A stretch of 5,785 nt of DNA from positions 1 to 5,785 of the forward strand of contig DDBY01000141.1 in assembly GCA_002334985.1 (NCBI GenBank), read 5' to 3'. Position 1 is the stretch's first letter. Each line of letters starts with the position of its first letter. The position numbers were made by a program, and so were the translations under genes. The stretch is from Micavibrio sp. UBA2020. Lineage in GTDB: Bacteria; Pseudomonadota; Alphaproteobacteria; Micavibrionales; UBA2020. The notes under the pieces are model-generated. The model had not been told where the DNA came from. It saw nothing but the letters and a program-made list of their open reading frames with translations, and made no database searches. Of this stretch, positions 1 through 5,496 are shown one piece after another.

Positions 1-5
1 AAACC

Positions 6-407
6 ATGAGCAACCTGCTGGAAAACGCCAATGACCCGACGCTCTGCGCGGTGCTGGACGGCGCGACCGAAATGATTGACGAAAACAACAGCAAATTCCG
101 CCACAGCAAATCCTCGCTGTATCCGAAAGGCCGCCGCCATGACGCCATCAAAGGCCCGGCCATGAACCGCAAATTCAATCTGGTTGCCGCCAACCAGAAC
201 TACCGCTTCAAACTGGATGCCCGCAACGAAATCGCCTATATGGCCGAAATGCTGGAAATGCTGGATAAAATGGAAAAGAACGGCGTGAGCGAGCTGAGCG
301 TCAATCCCGCGCAGCCGCTGTACGATACGCTGAAACAAAACGCCGCGCTGGCGCATTCCGACAAGGTTGTGACCCGTTTTTCCTCTCCGGTCCGCAAATT
401 CGCCTGA
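6..407 (+). CDS. hypothetical protein, 133 aa, possibly 5'-truncated by the window
   Basis: I do not recognise this protein. The frame runs from ATG at 6 to TGA at 405-407. Only five bases precede the ATG, so no Shine-Dalgarno can be seen, and the frame may continue upstream; the true start is uncertain. The product is soluble-looking and highly charged, with no signal peptide or membrane segment. Residues about 30-56 are basic (FRHSKSSLYPKGRRHD, then a second basic patch NRK). Residues about 72-92 (RNEIAYMAEMLEMLDKMEKN) form a likely amphipathic, methionine-rich helix with coiled-coil character. The C-terminus ends in a basic tail (SSPVRKFA). Third codon positions are strongly G/C, as in its neighbours, which supports real coding. 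It is the first of three closely spaced plus-strand genes and may be co-transcribed with them. Function unknown. Confidence 0.7.
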   Translation: MSNLLENANDPTLCAVLDGATEMIDENNSKFRHSKSSLYPKGRRHDAIKGPAMNRKFNLVAANQNYRFKLDARNEIAYMAEMLEMLDKMEKNGVSELSVNPAQPLYDTLKQNAALAHSDKVVTRFSSPVRKFA

Positions 408-439
408 TTTGGTGTTTGCGCGGGGCGCAGGGCAGTGGC

Positions 440-1357
440 ATGCTGGTGCAAAGCCCCGCAAGCCTTGCGGCGGCGGAGCGGACGATGACAGAATTCACAA
501 CATCGCTGGTACGCGAAAAAATAGAGTTTCTGGACGACGGGGCGGAAGGCATCGTGCCTGCCGCGATTGTGCGCAGCAACCGTATTTTCCTGCGCCTGCC
601 ATCGCTGGAAGACAAGGCGCAGACGGATAAAATCGTTATCCGCACCCAGACCATGCCGACGGCGCTGCGTCTGGCGGGCAAGGTCATGTTCAGCTATTAT
701 CGCAACGGTCTTTTCAGCACCCGCGGCGAAGCTTACGACTGGGGCGCGCAGTGGGATGCGGTGCTGTCGGGGTACGACCGCGCTTTCATGCCCGACCTCT
801 GGGCTTCGGTCTATGTGAACGGCAAATCGGCTTTCAAGACGCTCAATTCCCCCTTCGTGGATATTGTGGAGCAATGCGCGCTTCTCAGTCTCGACAATTA
901 CGATGCCGCCATCCATGTGACGGAGGAGGCGCTGCGCAAGCTGGGTCGCGCGATGCGCATCAACCATGCCTCCACCGTTGCGGCTGTTATGACGGATGCG
1001 CGCGACGAAATGCGCTGCGGCATCATCCACCGCATGGACGGGCGCGACGCGACGTTCAATTTCATGGTATCCGGCGGGCAGGCGGCGCACCGCGTGGTGC
1101 AGTCGCTGGGCATGGCTGCCGCGTTTCTGGAGGCCATTAACCTCCAGCGGGTCGTGCGCAGCATGCAGGAGAAAATCCGCGCCCGCGAAGCGGCCAAGGC
1201 TTCGCCCGAAGCCACGCGCCTGCGCGCAGCCACGGCGCGCATGACAGCGATTGACAAGGCCATCAATTCTTTCGAAGATATGTACACCGTTAAATACCGC
1301 CCCGCCAAACCGGATTTCTTTTCTGCGAATTCCGGCGGCGGCTTCGGCGGTTTTTAA
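440..1357 (+). CDS. hypothetical protein, about 305 aa, with Gly/Phe-rich C-terminal tail
   Basis: This is an uncharacterised protein in a long frame with strong G/C third positions, ending in TAA at 1355-1357. Three starts are possible. TTG at 416 has no ribosome site. ATG at 440 has AGGG 7 nt upstream. ATG at 485 (MTEFTTSLVREK, 290 aa) has GGAG at 475-478 with a 6-nt spacer, the best ribosome site. I chose 440 because coding bias already holds between 440 and 485, but 485 is equally defensible. No transmembrane segment or signal peptide is evident. The N-terminal half is mixed alpha/beta with several aromatics (SYYRNGLFSTRGEAYDW). Next comes a likely helical region around LSLDNYDAAIHVTEEALRKL. 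A basic amphipathic helix follows (INLQRVVRSMQEKIRAREAA). The last residues are a flexible GGGFGGF tail. I see no known catalytic motif. It lies 32 bp after the preceding gene and 36 bp before the next, consistent with an operon. Function unknown. Confidence 0.75.
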   Translation: MLVQSPASLAAAERTMTEFTTSLVREKIEFLDDGAEGIVPAAIVRSNRIFLRLPSLEDKAQTDKIVIRTQTMPTALRLAGKVMFSYYRNGLFSTRGEAYDWGAQWDAVLSGYDRAFMPDLWASVYVNGKSAFKTLNSPFVDIVEQCALLSLDNYDAAIHVTEEALRKLGRAMRINHASTVAAVMTDARDEMRCGIIHRMDGRDATFNFMVSGGQAAHRVVQSLGMAAAFLEAINLQRVVRSMQEKIRAREAAKASPEATRLRAATARMTAIDKAINSFEDMYTVKYRPAKPDFFSANSGGGFGGF

Positions 1358-1393
1358 ATTATTTATCCGCAAGGACGGAAAGGACACCGCACC

Positions 1394-1975
1394 ATGGACA
1401 AAAACGGTTTTGAAAAGCTTGTGGCGATGATGGCCAGTGACAACGACAGCGACGCCGTGATGGGCTTGCGCGGGTTTCAGGCCTGGCTGCGCGAGGAAAA
1501 CGTGCCCTTCGCCAAAGCGGCGCAGTCTGTATTCGACAATCTGGCATCGCTGCGCGCACCGATGAGCGCCGATAGCCTGACCGCCGCCCCGCAGGAGCGC
1601 GGCGCCGTCAAGGTATCGGGGATGCCGCAATGTGTGGCCGTGCTGCCGGGCATTATCATGATTATCCCGCCGGGGCAGGCGGAGGGGGAAAAGATTACCC
1701 TGCCGGGCGCTGCCGCCGCACAGACCAAGGAAATCGCGGATGGCGTCAAGGACGTGCTGGTCGCGGCTGTTATCAACAAAAGCCGCTTCAAGCTGAAGCT
1801 GGTCGATATCAAAGACCGCTACGGCGAAGTTACGGAGACCGTTTTGCAGGGCGAGTTTGACCGCGACAACATGCAGCCCGTCAAAGTCTGGACGAACGTC
1901 AAAGGCGAAACCGCGGCGCTGGCGACGGTGCTGCGCCGCGCGGTTGCCGCTGCGGTGCCGGATTTGGTCGCCTAA
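1394..1975 (+). CDS. hypothetical protein, 193 aa
   Basis: I do not recognise this protein. The ATG at 1394 is preceded by AAGGA with a 9-nt spacer, a reasonable ribosome site, and the frame ends with TAA at 1973-1975. Two parts are visible. Residues about 1-50 look helical: a stretch DAVMGLRGFQAWLREENVPF resembles the short 'Ala/Leu helix then Leu-x-x-x-Gly/Asn-hydrophobic' N-terminal helices seen in several alphaproteobacterial phage or plasmid proteins, a weak likeness only. Residues about 70-193 look like a compact alpha/beta domain: a hydrophobic strand CVAVLPGIIMIIPPGQ, a helix KEIADGVKDVLVAAVI, then alternating strands RFKLKLVDIKDRYGEVTETV and VKVWTNVKGETA, and a final helix. It has no signal peptide, and the hydrophobic stretch is too short and proline-broken for a membrane helix. 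It is probably co-transcribed with the two genes upstream. Function unknown. Confidence 0.75.
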   Translation: MDKNGFEKLVAMMASDNDSDAVMGLRGFQAWLREENVPFAKAAQSVFDNLASLRAPMSADSLTAAPQERGAVKVSGMPQCVAVLPGIIMIIPPGQAEGEKITLPGAAAAQTKEIADGVKDVLVAAVINKSRFKLKLVDIKDRYGEVTETVLQGEFDRDNMQPVKVWTNVKGETAALATVLRRAVAAAVPDLVA

Positions 1976-2082
1976 GCCTTTTATTTTTAAAAGAAAATAT
2001 GAGACGCCGTTTTCGCTTTACGCGGAACAAAAATGGGCGTAATGCTATTCCATAATCATTTTCTTACAAAGAGGAGCCAGAC

Positions 2083-2580
2083 ATGACGGCACCTGACAAA
2101 AACGCACACTGTGCTGGCAAAGCAGCCGCGCAGGCGGCAAATAAGTCCAACGCGGAGGCGGCAAGCAAATCCGCCGCGGAGGCGGCAAGCAAAATCGTCA
2201 ACTTTGACGAATACCGCAAACGCATCGACGATTTGCGCTGGACGCAGATGAGCTTCGGCGAAAAGCTGTTCGATGCGTTCGTGAATACGCCCTATAACAT
2301 GGTGCTGTTCGTACGCCGCGGCATCAGCGAAGGCATCCAGACGATTTTCAAAGGCAACGACCCCGCCGAAACCGGTGCGTCCTATGTGGACCGTTTGAAC
2401 GGTGATGTATATCTTGACCGTGCGGCGGCGGAGTGCGACAACCGCTATGCACTCGGCCATGGGCTTTCAAAAAAATTTCAGGAAAAGGCCGTGCGCATCG
2501 CCCGTCAGGCTTTCGATGATTGCCGCGACTTCAGCGTGCTGAAACGCACAGGGCAGCTCGCACCGCTTTATCCGGCTTGA
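2083..2580 (+). CDS. hypothetical protein, 165 aa, with Ala-rich octapeptide repeats at the N-terminus
   Basis: This protein is not recognised. The ATG at 2083 follows a strong AGAGGAG ribosome site with a 7-nt spacer, so the start is secure; the stop is TGA at 2578-2580. Residues 16-39 contain three tandem octapeptides (AQAANKSN, AEAASKSA, AEAASKIV), predicted to be a low-complexity, possibly helical or disordered Ala/Ser/Lys segment. After them comes VNFDEYRKRIDDLRW, a charged helix start, and then a globular-looking part with FVNTPYNMVLFVRRGISEG. That part holds a short hydrophobic patch, too short for a confident membrane helix. The last third is charged and helical (GLSKKFQEKAVRIARQAFDD). 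No signal peptide is present. A 107-bp gap separates it from the upstream gene, so it may have its own promoter. Its stop lies one base from the stop of the converging methyltransferase gene. Function unknown. Confidence 0.78.
   Translation: MTAPDKNAHCAGKAAAQAANKSNAEAASKSAAEAASKIVNFDEYRKRIDDLRWTQMSFGEKLFDAFVNTPYNMVLFVRRGISEGIQTIFKGNDPAETGASYVDRLNGDVYLDRAAAECDNRYALGHGLSKKFQEKAVRIARQAFDDCRDFSVLKRTGQLAPLYPA
2128..2199 (+). repeat. three in-frame 24-bp tandem repeats inside the 165-aa protein gene
   Basis: Three consecutive 24-bp units (2128-2151, 2152-2175, 2176-2199) encode AQAANKSN, AEAASKSA and AEAASKIV. In the equivalent register starting one base earlier, units two and three share an identical 19-base core (21 of 24 positions identical), while unit one differs from unit two at 6 of 24. 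Because the period is a multiple of three, copy-number change would lengthen or shorten the N-terminal arm without shifting the frame. This looks like a recent local duplication and not a mobile element. Confidence 0.85.
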
Positions 2581-2581
2581 T

Positions 2582-3229
2582 TTAAAAAAGCTTCAGCGCA
2601 ATGGTCATGCCCTCGGCCGTGGGGAGCATGATGCCGAGGTATTTCTCCGGATTTGACAAACGTTTGTTGAAATCGCGCATAGCCTGAAGCGCGGTGTCGC
2701 GCACGCGCGGCGGACGCTCCTGCATCCAGACCGCATCGAAGAGAAATGTATTATCGCCGATAATCAGCCCGCCTTTGCGCACATGCTGCTCTGCCCAGTC
2801 CAGATAATGCGTATAATTCAATTTGTCGGCATCGATAAAGGCCATGTCAAACGGCGCTTCTGCCGCGAGCGATGACAGCGTTTGCACCGCATCGCCTTCG
2901 ACAATCGTGATGCGGGTATCGTTTTGAGTGTTCTCTTTGGCCAGCTTTGCGCGCGCGGGGTCTTTTTCCAGCGTCCAGATATGCCCGTCTTCCGGCAGCG
3001 CTGCCGCCATCGAGAGGGCGGAATAACCGCCGAGCGTGCCAATCTCCACAATCTTTTTTACGCCCGCAAGCCGGATGAGCAACTGCAGCATGCGCGCTTC
3101 TTCCGCGTGGATGCTGATGCCGTCATGTGCGCCGGCAAGGCTTGCGCGCGCGGATTTTTGTGCGACGTTTTCGTGACCGAACAGGGTGCGGATATATTCT
3201 TCGCGGCTGTTAAACGTTTCGTGGTTCAT
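2582..3229 (-). CDS. SAM-dependent O-methyltransferase, catechol/caffeoyl-CoA type (Methyltransf_3 family)
   Basis: This is a class I SAM-dependent methyltransferase of the cation-dependent COMT/CCoAOMT-like family (YrrM-like), 215 aa, about normal for the bacterial family. The SAM-binding motif I is VEIGTLGGYSALSMA (residues 61-75), followed by the acidic ribose-binding residue in WTLEKD (E88) and motif EGDA (111-114). The metal and catalytic residues expected from the family are present: D133 in AFIDADK and D159-N160 in GLIIGDN. The C-terminus has the usual end strand (LPTAEGMTIALKLF). Family members methylate hydroxyls of small catechol-like molecules; the substrate here cannot be read from sequence. 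I chose ATG at 3229 because it overlaps the stop of the upstream membrane-protein gene as ATGA and because the homologous domain begins just after it. The open frame extends further upstream, but that part is antisense or overlapping sequence. The protein should be cytoplasmic. Confidence 0.92.
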   Translation of the reverse strand: MNHETFNSREEYIRTLFGHENVAQKSARASLAGAHDGISIHAEEARMLQLLIRLAGVKKIVEIGTLGGYSALSMAAALPEDGHIWTLEKDPARAKLAKENTQNDTRITIVEGDAVQTLSSLAAEAPFDMAFIDADKLNYTHYLDWAEQHVRKGGLIIGDNTFLFDAVWMQERPPRVRDTALQAMRDFNKRLSNPEKYLGIMLPTAEGMTIALKLF

Positions 3230-3567
3230 GCGAGGTGCTTCATCAGGGCGACATGGGCGAAATAGCCGATGGCCAGCAGCGCAACGCCGCAGCCATAAAG
3301 TGCCCAGAACGGCAGGCCAAGACGCTGCGCCAGCAAAAACGGCACAAAGAATAACAGCGACAGCGGCACGGCCGTGACGATGCTTTTGGCAAAACGCACG
3401 CTGCTTTCGGCATCTTTGAATTCGGTGTAGGAAAAGGCGAGGGCGAGGAGGCTCATAAGCGGCAGGGCGATGATAAAGCCCGCCAGCTCCGGCCGCTTGT
3501 TCGACAGCCAGGATGCAAAGGCGATGATGCAGGCGGAAACGATGATTTTGGCAGCAGGCCAGAGCAT
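3226..3567 (-). CDS. small four-helix membrane protein, DUF3147-like
   Basis: This is a 113-aa very hydrophobic protein resembling the DUF3147 family of small bacterial inner-membrane proteins of unknown function, which have about this length. Four likely membrane helices are visible at residues about 5-22, 28-47, 61-80 and 86-108. The family-like pattern 'LAGFIIALPLMSLLALAFSYTE' begins at residue 28, with a polar loop FKDAESSVRFAK between helices two and three. The ATG at 3567 is preceded on the minus strand by GGGGA with a 7-nt spacer. The stop TGA at 3226-3228 overlaps the ATG of the O-methyltransferase (3227-3229), so the two are very probably one transcript with translational coupling. 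The family assignment is from memory of its sequence pattern, not a search. Its role, and whether it works with the methyltransferase, are unknown. Confidence 0.82.
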   Translation of the reverse strand: MLWPAAKIIVSACIIAFASWLSNKRPELAGFIIALPLMSLLALAFSYTEFKDAESSVRFAKSIVTAVPLSLLFFVPFLLAQRLGLPFWALYGCGVALLAIGYFAHVALMKHLA

Positions 3568-3575
3568 GATATATT
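3548..3575 (+). promoter_or_regulatory. candidate sigma-70-type promoter for the sirtuin gene
   Basis: TTGGCA (3548-3553) and TATATT (3570-3575), 16 bp apart, each match the sigma-70 consensus hexamers at five of six positions. They point toward the sirtuin gene. Transcription would begin near 3582 and give a leader of about 43 nt with the GGGGAG ribosome site. The -35 element lies inside the first codons of the divergent membrane-protein gene. The site is inferred only. Confidence 0.4.
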
Positions 3576-3593
3576 CCCCGAATGTTTATGGCG

Positions 3594-3622
3594 ATTGTGC
3601 CGCAGCAAACGGGGAGTTGCAA
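3594..3622 (-). promoter_or_regulatory. weak candidate promoter for the DUF3147/O-methyltransferase pair
   Basis: Read on the minus strand, TTGCAA (3617-3622) and CACAAT (3594-3599) are 17 bp apart, each matching the sigma-70 consensus at four of six positions. The arrangement would place transcription start roughly 20 bases before the ATG at 3567. The match is weak; it is listed because the 57-bp divergent gap must hold a start signal for this pair somewhere. Confidence 0.22.
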
Positions 3623-3624
3623 GC

Positions 3625-4323
3625 ATGCGCGTGGTGGTGCTGACAGGGGCGGGGATATCGGCTGAATCGGGTATCCGCACATTTCGCGGCGCGGACGGAC
3701 TTTGGGAAGGTCACCGTATCGAAGACGTTGCCTCGCCCGAAGGGTTTATGCGCGACCCCGCCACGGTGTACCGCTTTTACAACGAACGCCGCCGCCAGCT
3801 GGTGGGGCCGGATATAACGCCCAATGCCGCGCATCTTGCGCTGGCCGCGCTGGAAGGACATCTGGGCGATGATTTTTTGCTGGTCACGCAAAACATCGAC
3901 GATTTGCACAAACGCGCGGGCAGCCGCCGCGTGCTGCCGATGCACGGCGCGCTGCGCAAGGCGCGTTGCGACGCTTGCCATGATGTGCCCGATTATGATG
4001 GTGATTTTGATGCGGCGACGCCATGCCCGTCTTGCGGCCGCGCAGGCCATCTGCGTCCGCATGTTGTCTGGTTCGGCGAAATGCCGCTTTATATGGAGCA
4101 GATTTACGAGGCACTGATGAACTGCGATGTCTTCGCGGCCATCGGCACCTCCGGCCATGTTTATCCGGCTGCCGGTTTCGTGGAACTCGCTTCGCGCGCA
4201 GGGGCGCAGACGGTGGAAATTAACCTTGAGCGCTCCGCCGTGCATTCGTCATTCGACGATGCCATTTACGGCGCGGCAACCACGGCGGTGCCGGACTGGG
4301 TGCGTGGGCTTATATCACGATAA
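3625..4323 (+). CDS. cobB: NAD-dependent protein deacylase, CobB/SIRT5-like sirtuin
   Basis: This sirtuin removes acyl groups from lysine side chains, consuming NAD+ and releasing nicotinamide and O-acyl-ADP-ribose. At 232 aa it is full-length for bacterial CobB. The NAD-binding motif GAGISAESGIRTFRG spans residues 8-22, TQNIDDLH spans 88-95, and the catalytic histidine is H107 in MHGALRKARC. The zinc site is C115, C118, C134 and C137 (CDAC, then CPSC). RPHVVWFGE (144-152) and GTSGHVYPAAGF follow, then the NAD-ribose strand VEINLE. Y52 and R55 in FYNERRRQL match the Tyr-x-x-Arg pair that binds acidic acyl groups in class III sirtuins, so desuccinylation as well as deacetylation is predicted. 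ATG at 3625 was chosen for its GGGGAG ribosome site (3611-3616, 8-nt spacer); a TTG at 3595 in frame lacks one. Its 3' end overlaps convergent rlmJ by 14 bp. Cytoplasmic. Confidence 0.95.
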   Translation: MRVVVLTGAGISAESGIRTFRGADGLWEGHRIEDVASPEGFMRDPATVYRFYNERRRQLVGPDITPNAAHLALAALEGHLGDDFLLVTQNIDDLHKRAGSRRVLPMHGALRKARCDACHDVPDYDGDFDAATPCPSCGRAGHLRPHVVWFGEMPLYMEQIYEALMNCDVFAAIGTSGHVYPAAGFVELASRAGAQTVEINLERSAVHSSFDDAIYGAATTAVPDWVRGLISR

Positions 4324-5197
4324 GCCCGGTATCGGGATTGATGCGGCAGTTATCCAGCCAGAACACATCGCCGAAGGCCTTCGCGGGCAGGCGGGATGTT
4401 ACGGCCTGCGTGACGTCGTTCATCACGGCCTCCGGCCACGGCGGGTTGATGATGAGAATACCGCTGCCTGTCATGCGGAAATGCTCCTGCGGCGGGGCAT
4501 CGAGGCGGATTTCGCTCACCAGCGCATCGCGCACGCCTGATTTGACAAGCTCGGTCAGCATCAGGCGATGCCCGCCTGCGCCCAGCATCGGATACCAGAG
4601 GAAAACGCAAAGTTGCGGCATTTTCTTGAGTGCCCGAAGTATCGCCTTGGGCACGTCGGTGTAATCCGTTTTCATTTCGTAGCTGGGGTCGATAACGGCC
4701 AGCGCGCGGCGCTCCGCTGCGGGCAGGTTGTCCACCAATGTTTTAAGGCCGTCGCCCAGCAGCGTTTGAATGCGGGGCTTGGCGCCCGCCGCGCCCTTGG
4801 CCATCGCTTGCTGCAAATGGCCGAATTCGCCGGGATGACGCTCTGTGGCAATCAGGCGGTCGGTGGCGCGCAGCATCTGGCGGCACAGCATGGCGGAGCC
4901 GGGATAAAAAGAAAGCGTACCATCCGGATTGAACGCGGACACGGCATCAAGGTAAGGGCGCAGCGCGGGCGGCGCTTCGGCGCGCTGCGGCCAGAGCGCG
5001 GTGATGCCGTTATCAAATTCACGGTTTTTTTGCGCTTCTGTATCTTCAAGCGCGTAAAGGCCGCGCCCTGCATGCGTGTCAAAGGCGCACAGCGGGGCAG
5101 GTTTGACCGCCAGCGATTTTAAAACCTGCGCCAGCAGGGCGTGTTTTTGCACGTCTGCGAAATTGGCGGCATGGTAAATGTGCTGATACGAAAGCAT
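4310..5197 (-). CDS. rlmJ: 23S rRNA (adenine(2030)-N6)-methyltransferase RlmJ
   Basis: RlmJ transfers a methyl group from SAM to N6 of A2030 (E. coli numbering) in 23S rRNA, acting on free or partly assembled rRNA. The length, 295 aa, is normal. The family's N-terminal signature is clear: MLSYQHIYHAANFADVQKH, including Y4, H6, K18 and H19 (E. coli has MLSYRHSFHAGNHADVLKH). The SAM-binding motif is FDTHAGRGLY (39-48), then YPGSAMLCRQMLR (98-110), TERHP (118-122) and GDG (148-150). The catalytic motif IV is DPSYE at residues 170-174, where the usual form is DPPY/F, so the second proline is serine. WYPML and the late signature TGSGILIINPPWP are also present. The ATG at 5197 is fixed by the family N-terminus; an AGGGG lies 11 nt upstream, a rather distant ribosome site. 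The gene is downstream of the cold-shock gene on the same strand, but a strong terminator lies between them. Confidence 0.95.
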   Translation of the reverse strand: MLSYQHIYHAANFADVQKHALLAQVLKSLAVKPAPLCAFDTHAGRGLYALEDTEAQKNREFDNGITALWPQRAEAPPALRPYLDAVSAFNPDGTLSFYPGSAMLCRQMLRATDRLIATERHPGEFGHLQQAMAKGAAGAKPRIQTLLGDGLKTLVDNLPAAERRALAVIDPSYEMKTDYTDVPKAILRALKKMPQLCVFLWYPMLGAGGHRLMLTELVKSGVRDALVSEIRLDAPPQEHFRMTGSGILIINPPWPEAVMNDVTQAVTSRLPAKAFGDVFWLDNCRINPDTGLIVI

Positions 5198-5246
5198 GGC
5201 TGTTTATACCCCTGCGGCCGGAAAAGAAAAAGCGGATAAAGAAAAA

Positions 5247-5269
5247 GCCCCCGAAACAGGTTCGGGGGC
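5247..5269. terminator. bidirectional intrinsic terminator between cold-shock gene and rlmJ
   Basis: A 9-bp perfect stem (GCCCCCGAA pairing with TTCGGGGGC) closes a 5-base loop, ACAGG. On the plus strand it is followed by a five-T run (5271-5275). On the minus strand it is followed by five T's (the A-run 5242-5246). It lies 20 bases past the stop of the minus-strand cold-shock gene and is most likely that gene's terminator. It would also stop any plus-strand transcript running in antisense through rlmJ. Confidence 0.92.
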
Positions 5270-5289
5270 CTTTTTGATCCTGAAAGTGC

Positions 5290-5496
5290 TTAGGCAGCTT
5301 TGAGGTTCACAGCCGTCATTCGGCCAGCGCGGTCGGGCGCCAGTTCGAATTCGATTTTCTGGCCTTCGTTCAGGCTTTGCATGCCGGATTTTTCGACAGC
5401 AGAGATGTGAACGAATACATCGTTTCCACCTTCATCGGGAACGATGAAGCCGAAACCTTTTTTGTTGTTGAACCATTTTACGGTACCGCTAGGCAT
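5290..5496 (-). CDS. cspA: cold-shock domain protein (CspA family)
   Basis: This is a 68-aa single cold-shock-domain protein that binds single-stranded RNA/DNA and acts as an RNA chaperone in the cytoplasm. The start [18 protein letters not shown] contains the RNP1 motif KGFGFI (residues 13-18). RNP2 is DVFVHIS, with isoleucine where many proteins have phenylalanine. The pattern [19 protein letters not shown] is that of alphaproteobacterial Csps, and the C-terminus [23 protein letters not shown] is standard. The frame is open for 23 more codons upstream, but ATG at 5496 is the true start because it begins the conserved domain and is preceded by AAGGAGA with a 7-nt spacer. A leader of up to about 220 bp lies upstream, as is common for cspA-type genes whose mRNA leader controls translation. 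A terminator follows. Which paralogue it is, and whether cold induces it, cannot be told from sequence; the symbol denotes the family. Confidence 0.95.
   Translation of the reverse strand: MPSGTVKWFNNKKGFGFIVPDEGGNDVFVHISAVEKSGMQSLNEGQKIEFELAPDRAGRMTAVNLKAA

Noticed and set aside
236..1630. 464-codon open frame on the minus strand, antisense to three genes
   Set aside because: Its translation is rich in His, Arg and Ala with no domain pattern, and it lies opposite plus-strand genes with good coding bias and ribosome sites. Long antisense frames are expected in GC-rich coding DNA.
1978..1993. CTTTTA-TTTT-TAAAAG inverted repeat after the 193-aa gene, as a terminator
   Set aside because: The stem is six almost all-A/T pairs with no GC core and no following T-run, so it is too weak to call.
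2017..2045. TTTACG-N17-TAATGC as a promoter for the 165-aa gene
   Set aside because: The match to consensus is poor, especially the -10, and would be expected by chance in this AT-richer gap.
3230..3682. N-terminal extension of the O-methyltransferase frame up to 366 aa, suggesting a fusion
   Set aside because: The extension overlaps the DUF3147-like gene in another frame and part of the sirtuin gene. Its sequence is Cys/His/Arg-rich shadow translation. The ATGA overlap gives a better start at 3229.
3586..4245. 219-codon minus-strand open frame opposite the sirtuin gene
   Set aside because: The sirtuin on the plus strand has every family motif. The antisense translation is low-complexity Arg/His/Ala-rich and has no recognisable domain.
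4568..5122. 184-codon plus-strand open frame opposite rlmJ
   Set aside because: rlmJ is unambiguous on the minus strand; this frame is a shadow with a biased, domain-free composition.
5203..5208. TATAAA box just before rlmJ, implying a near-leaderless transcript
   Set aside because: No -35 element lies at a suitable distance, so a single hexamer is not enough to call a promoter.
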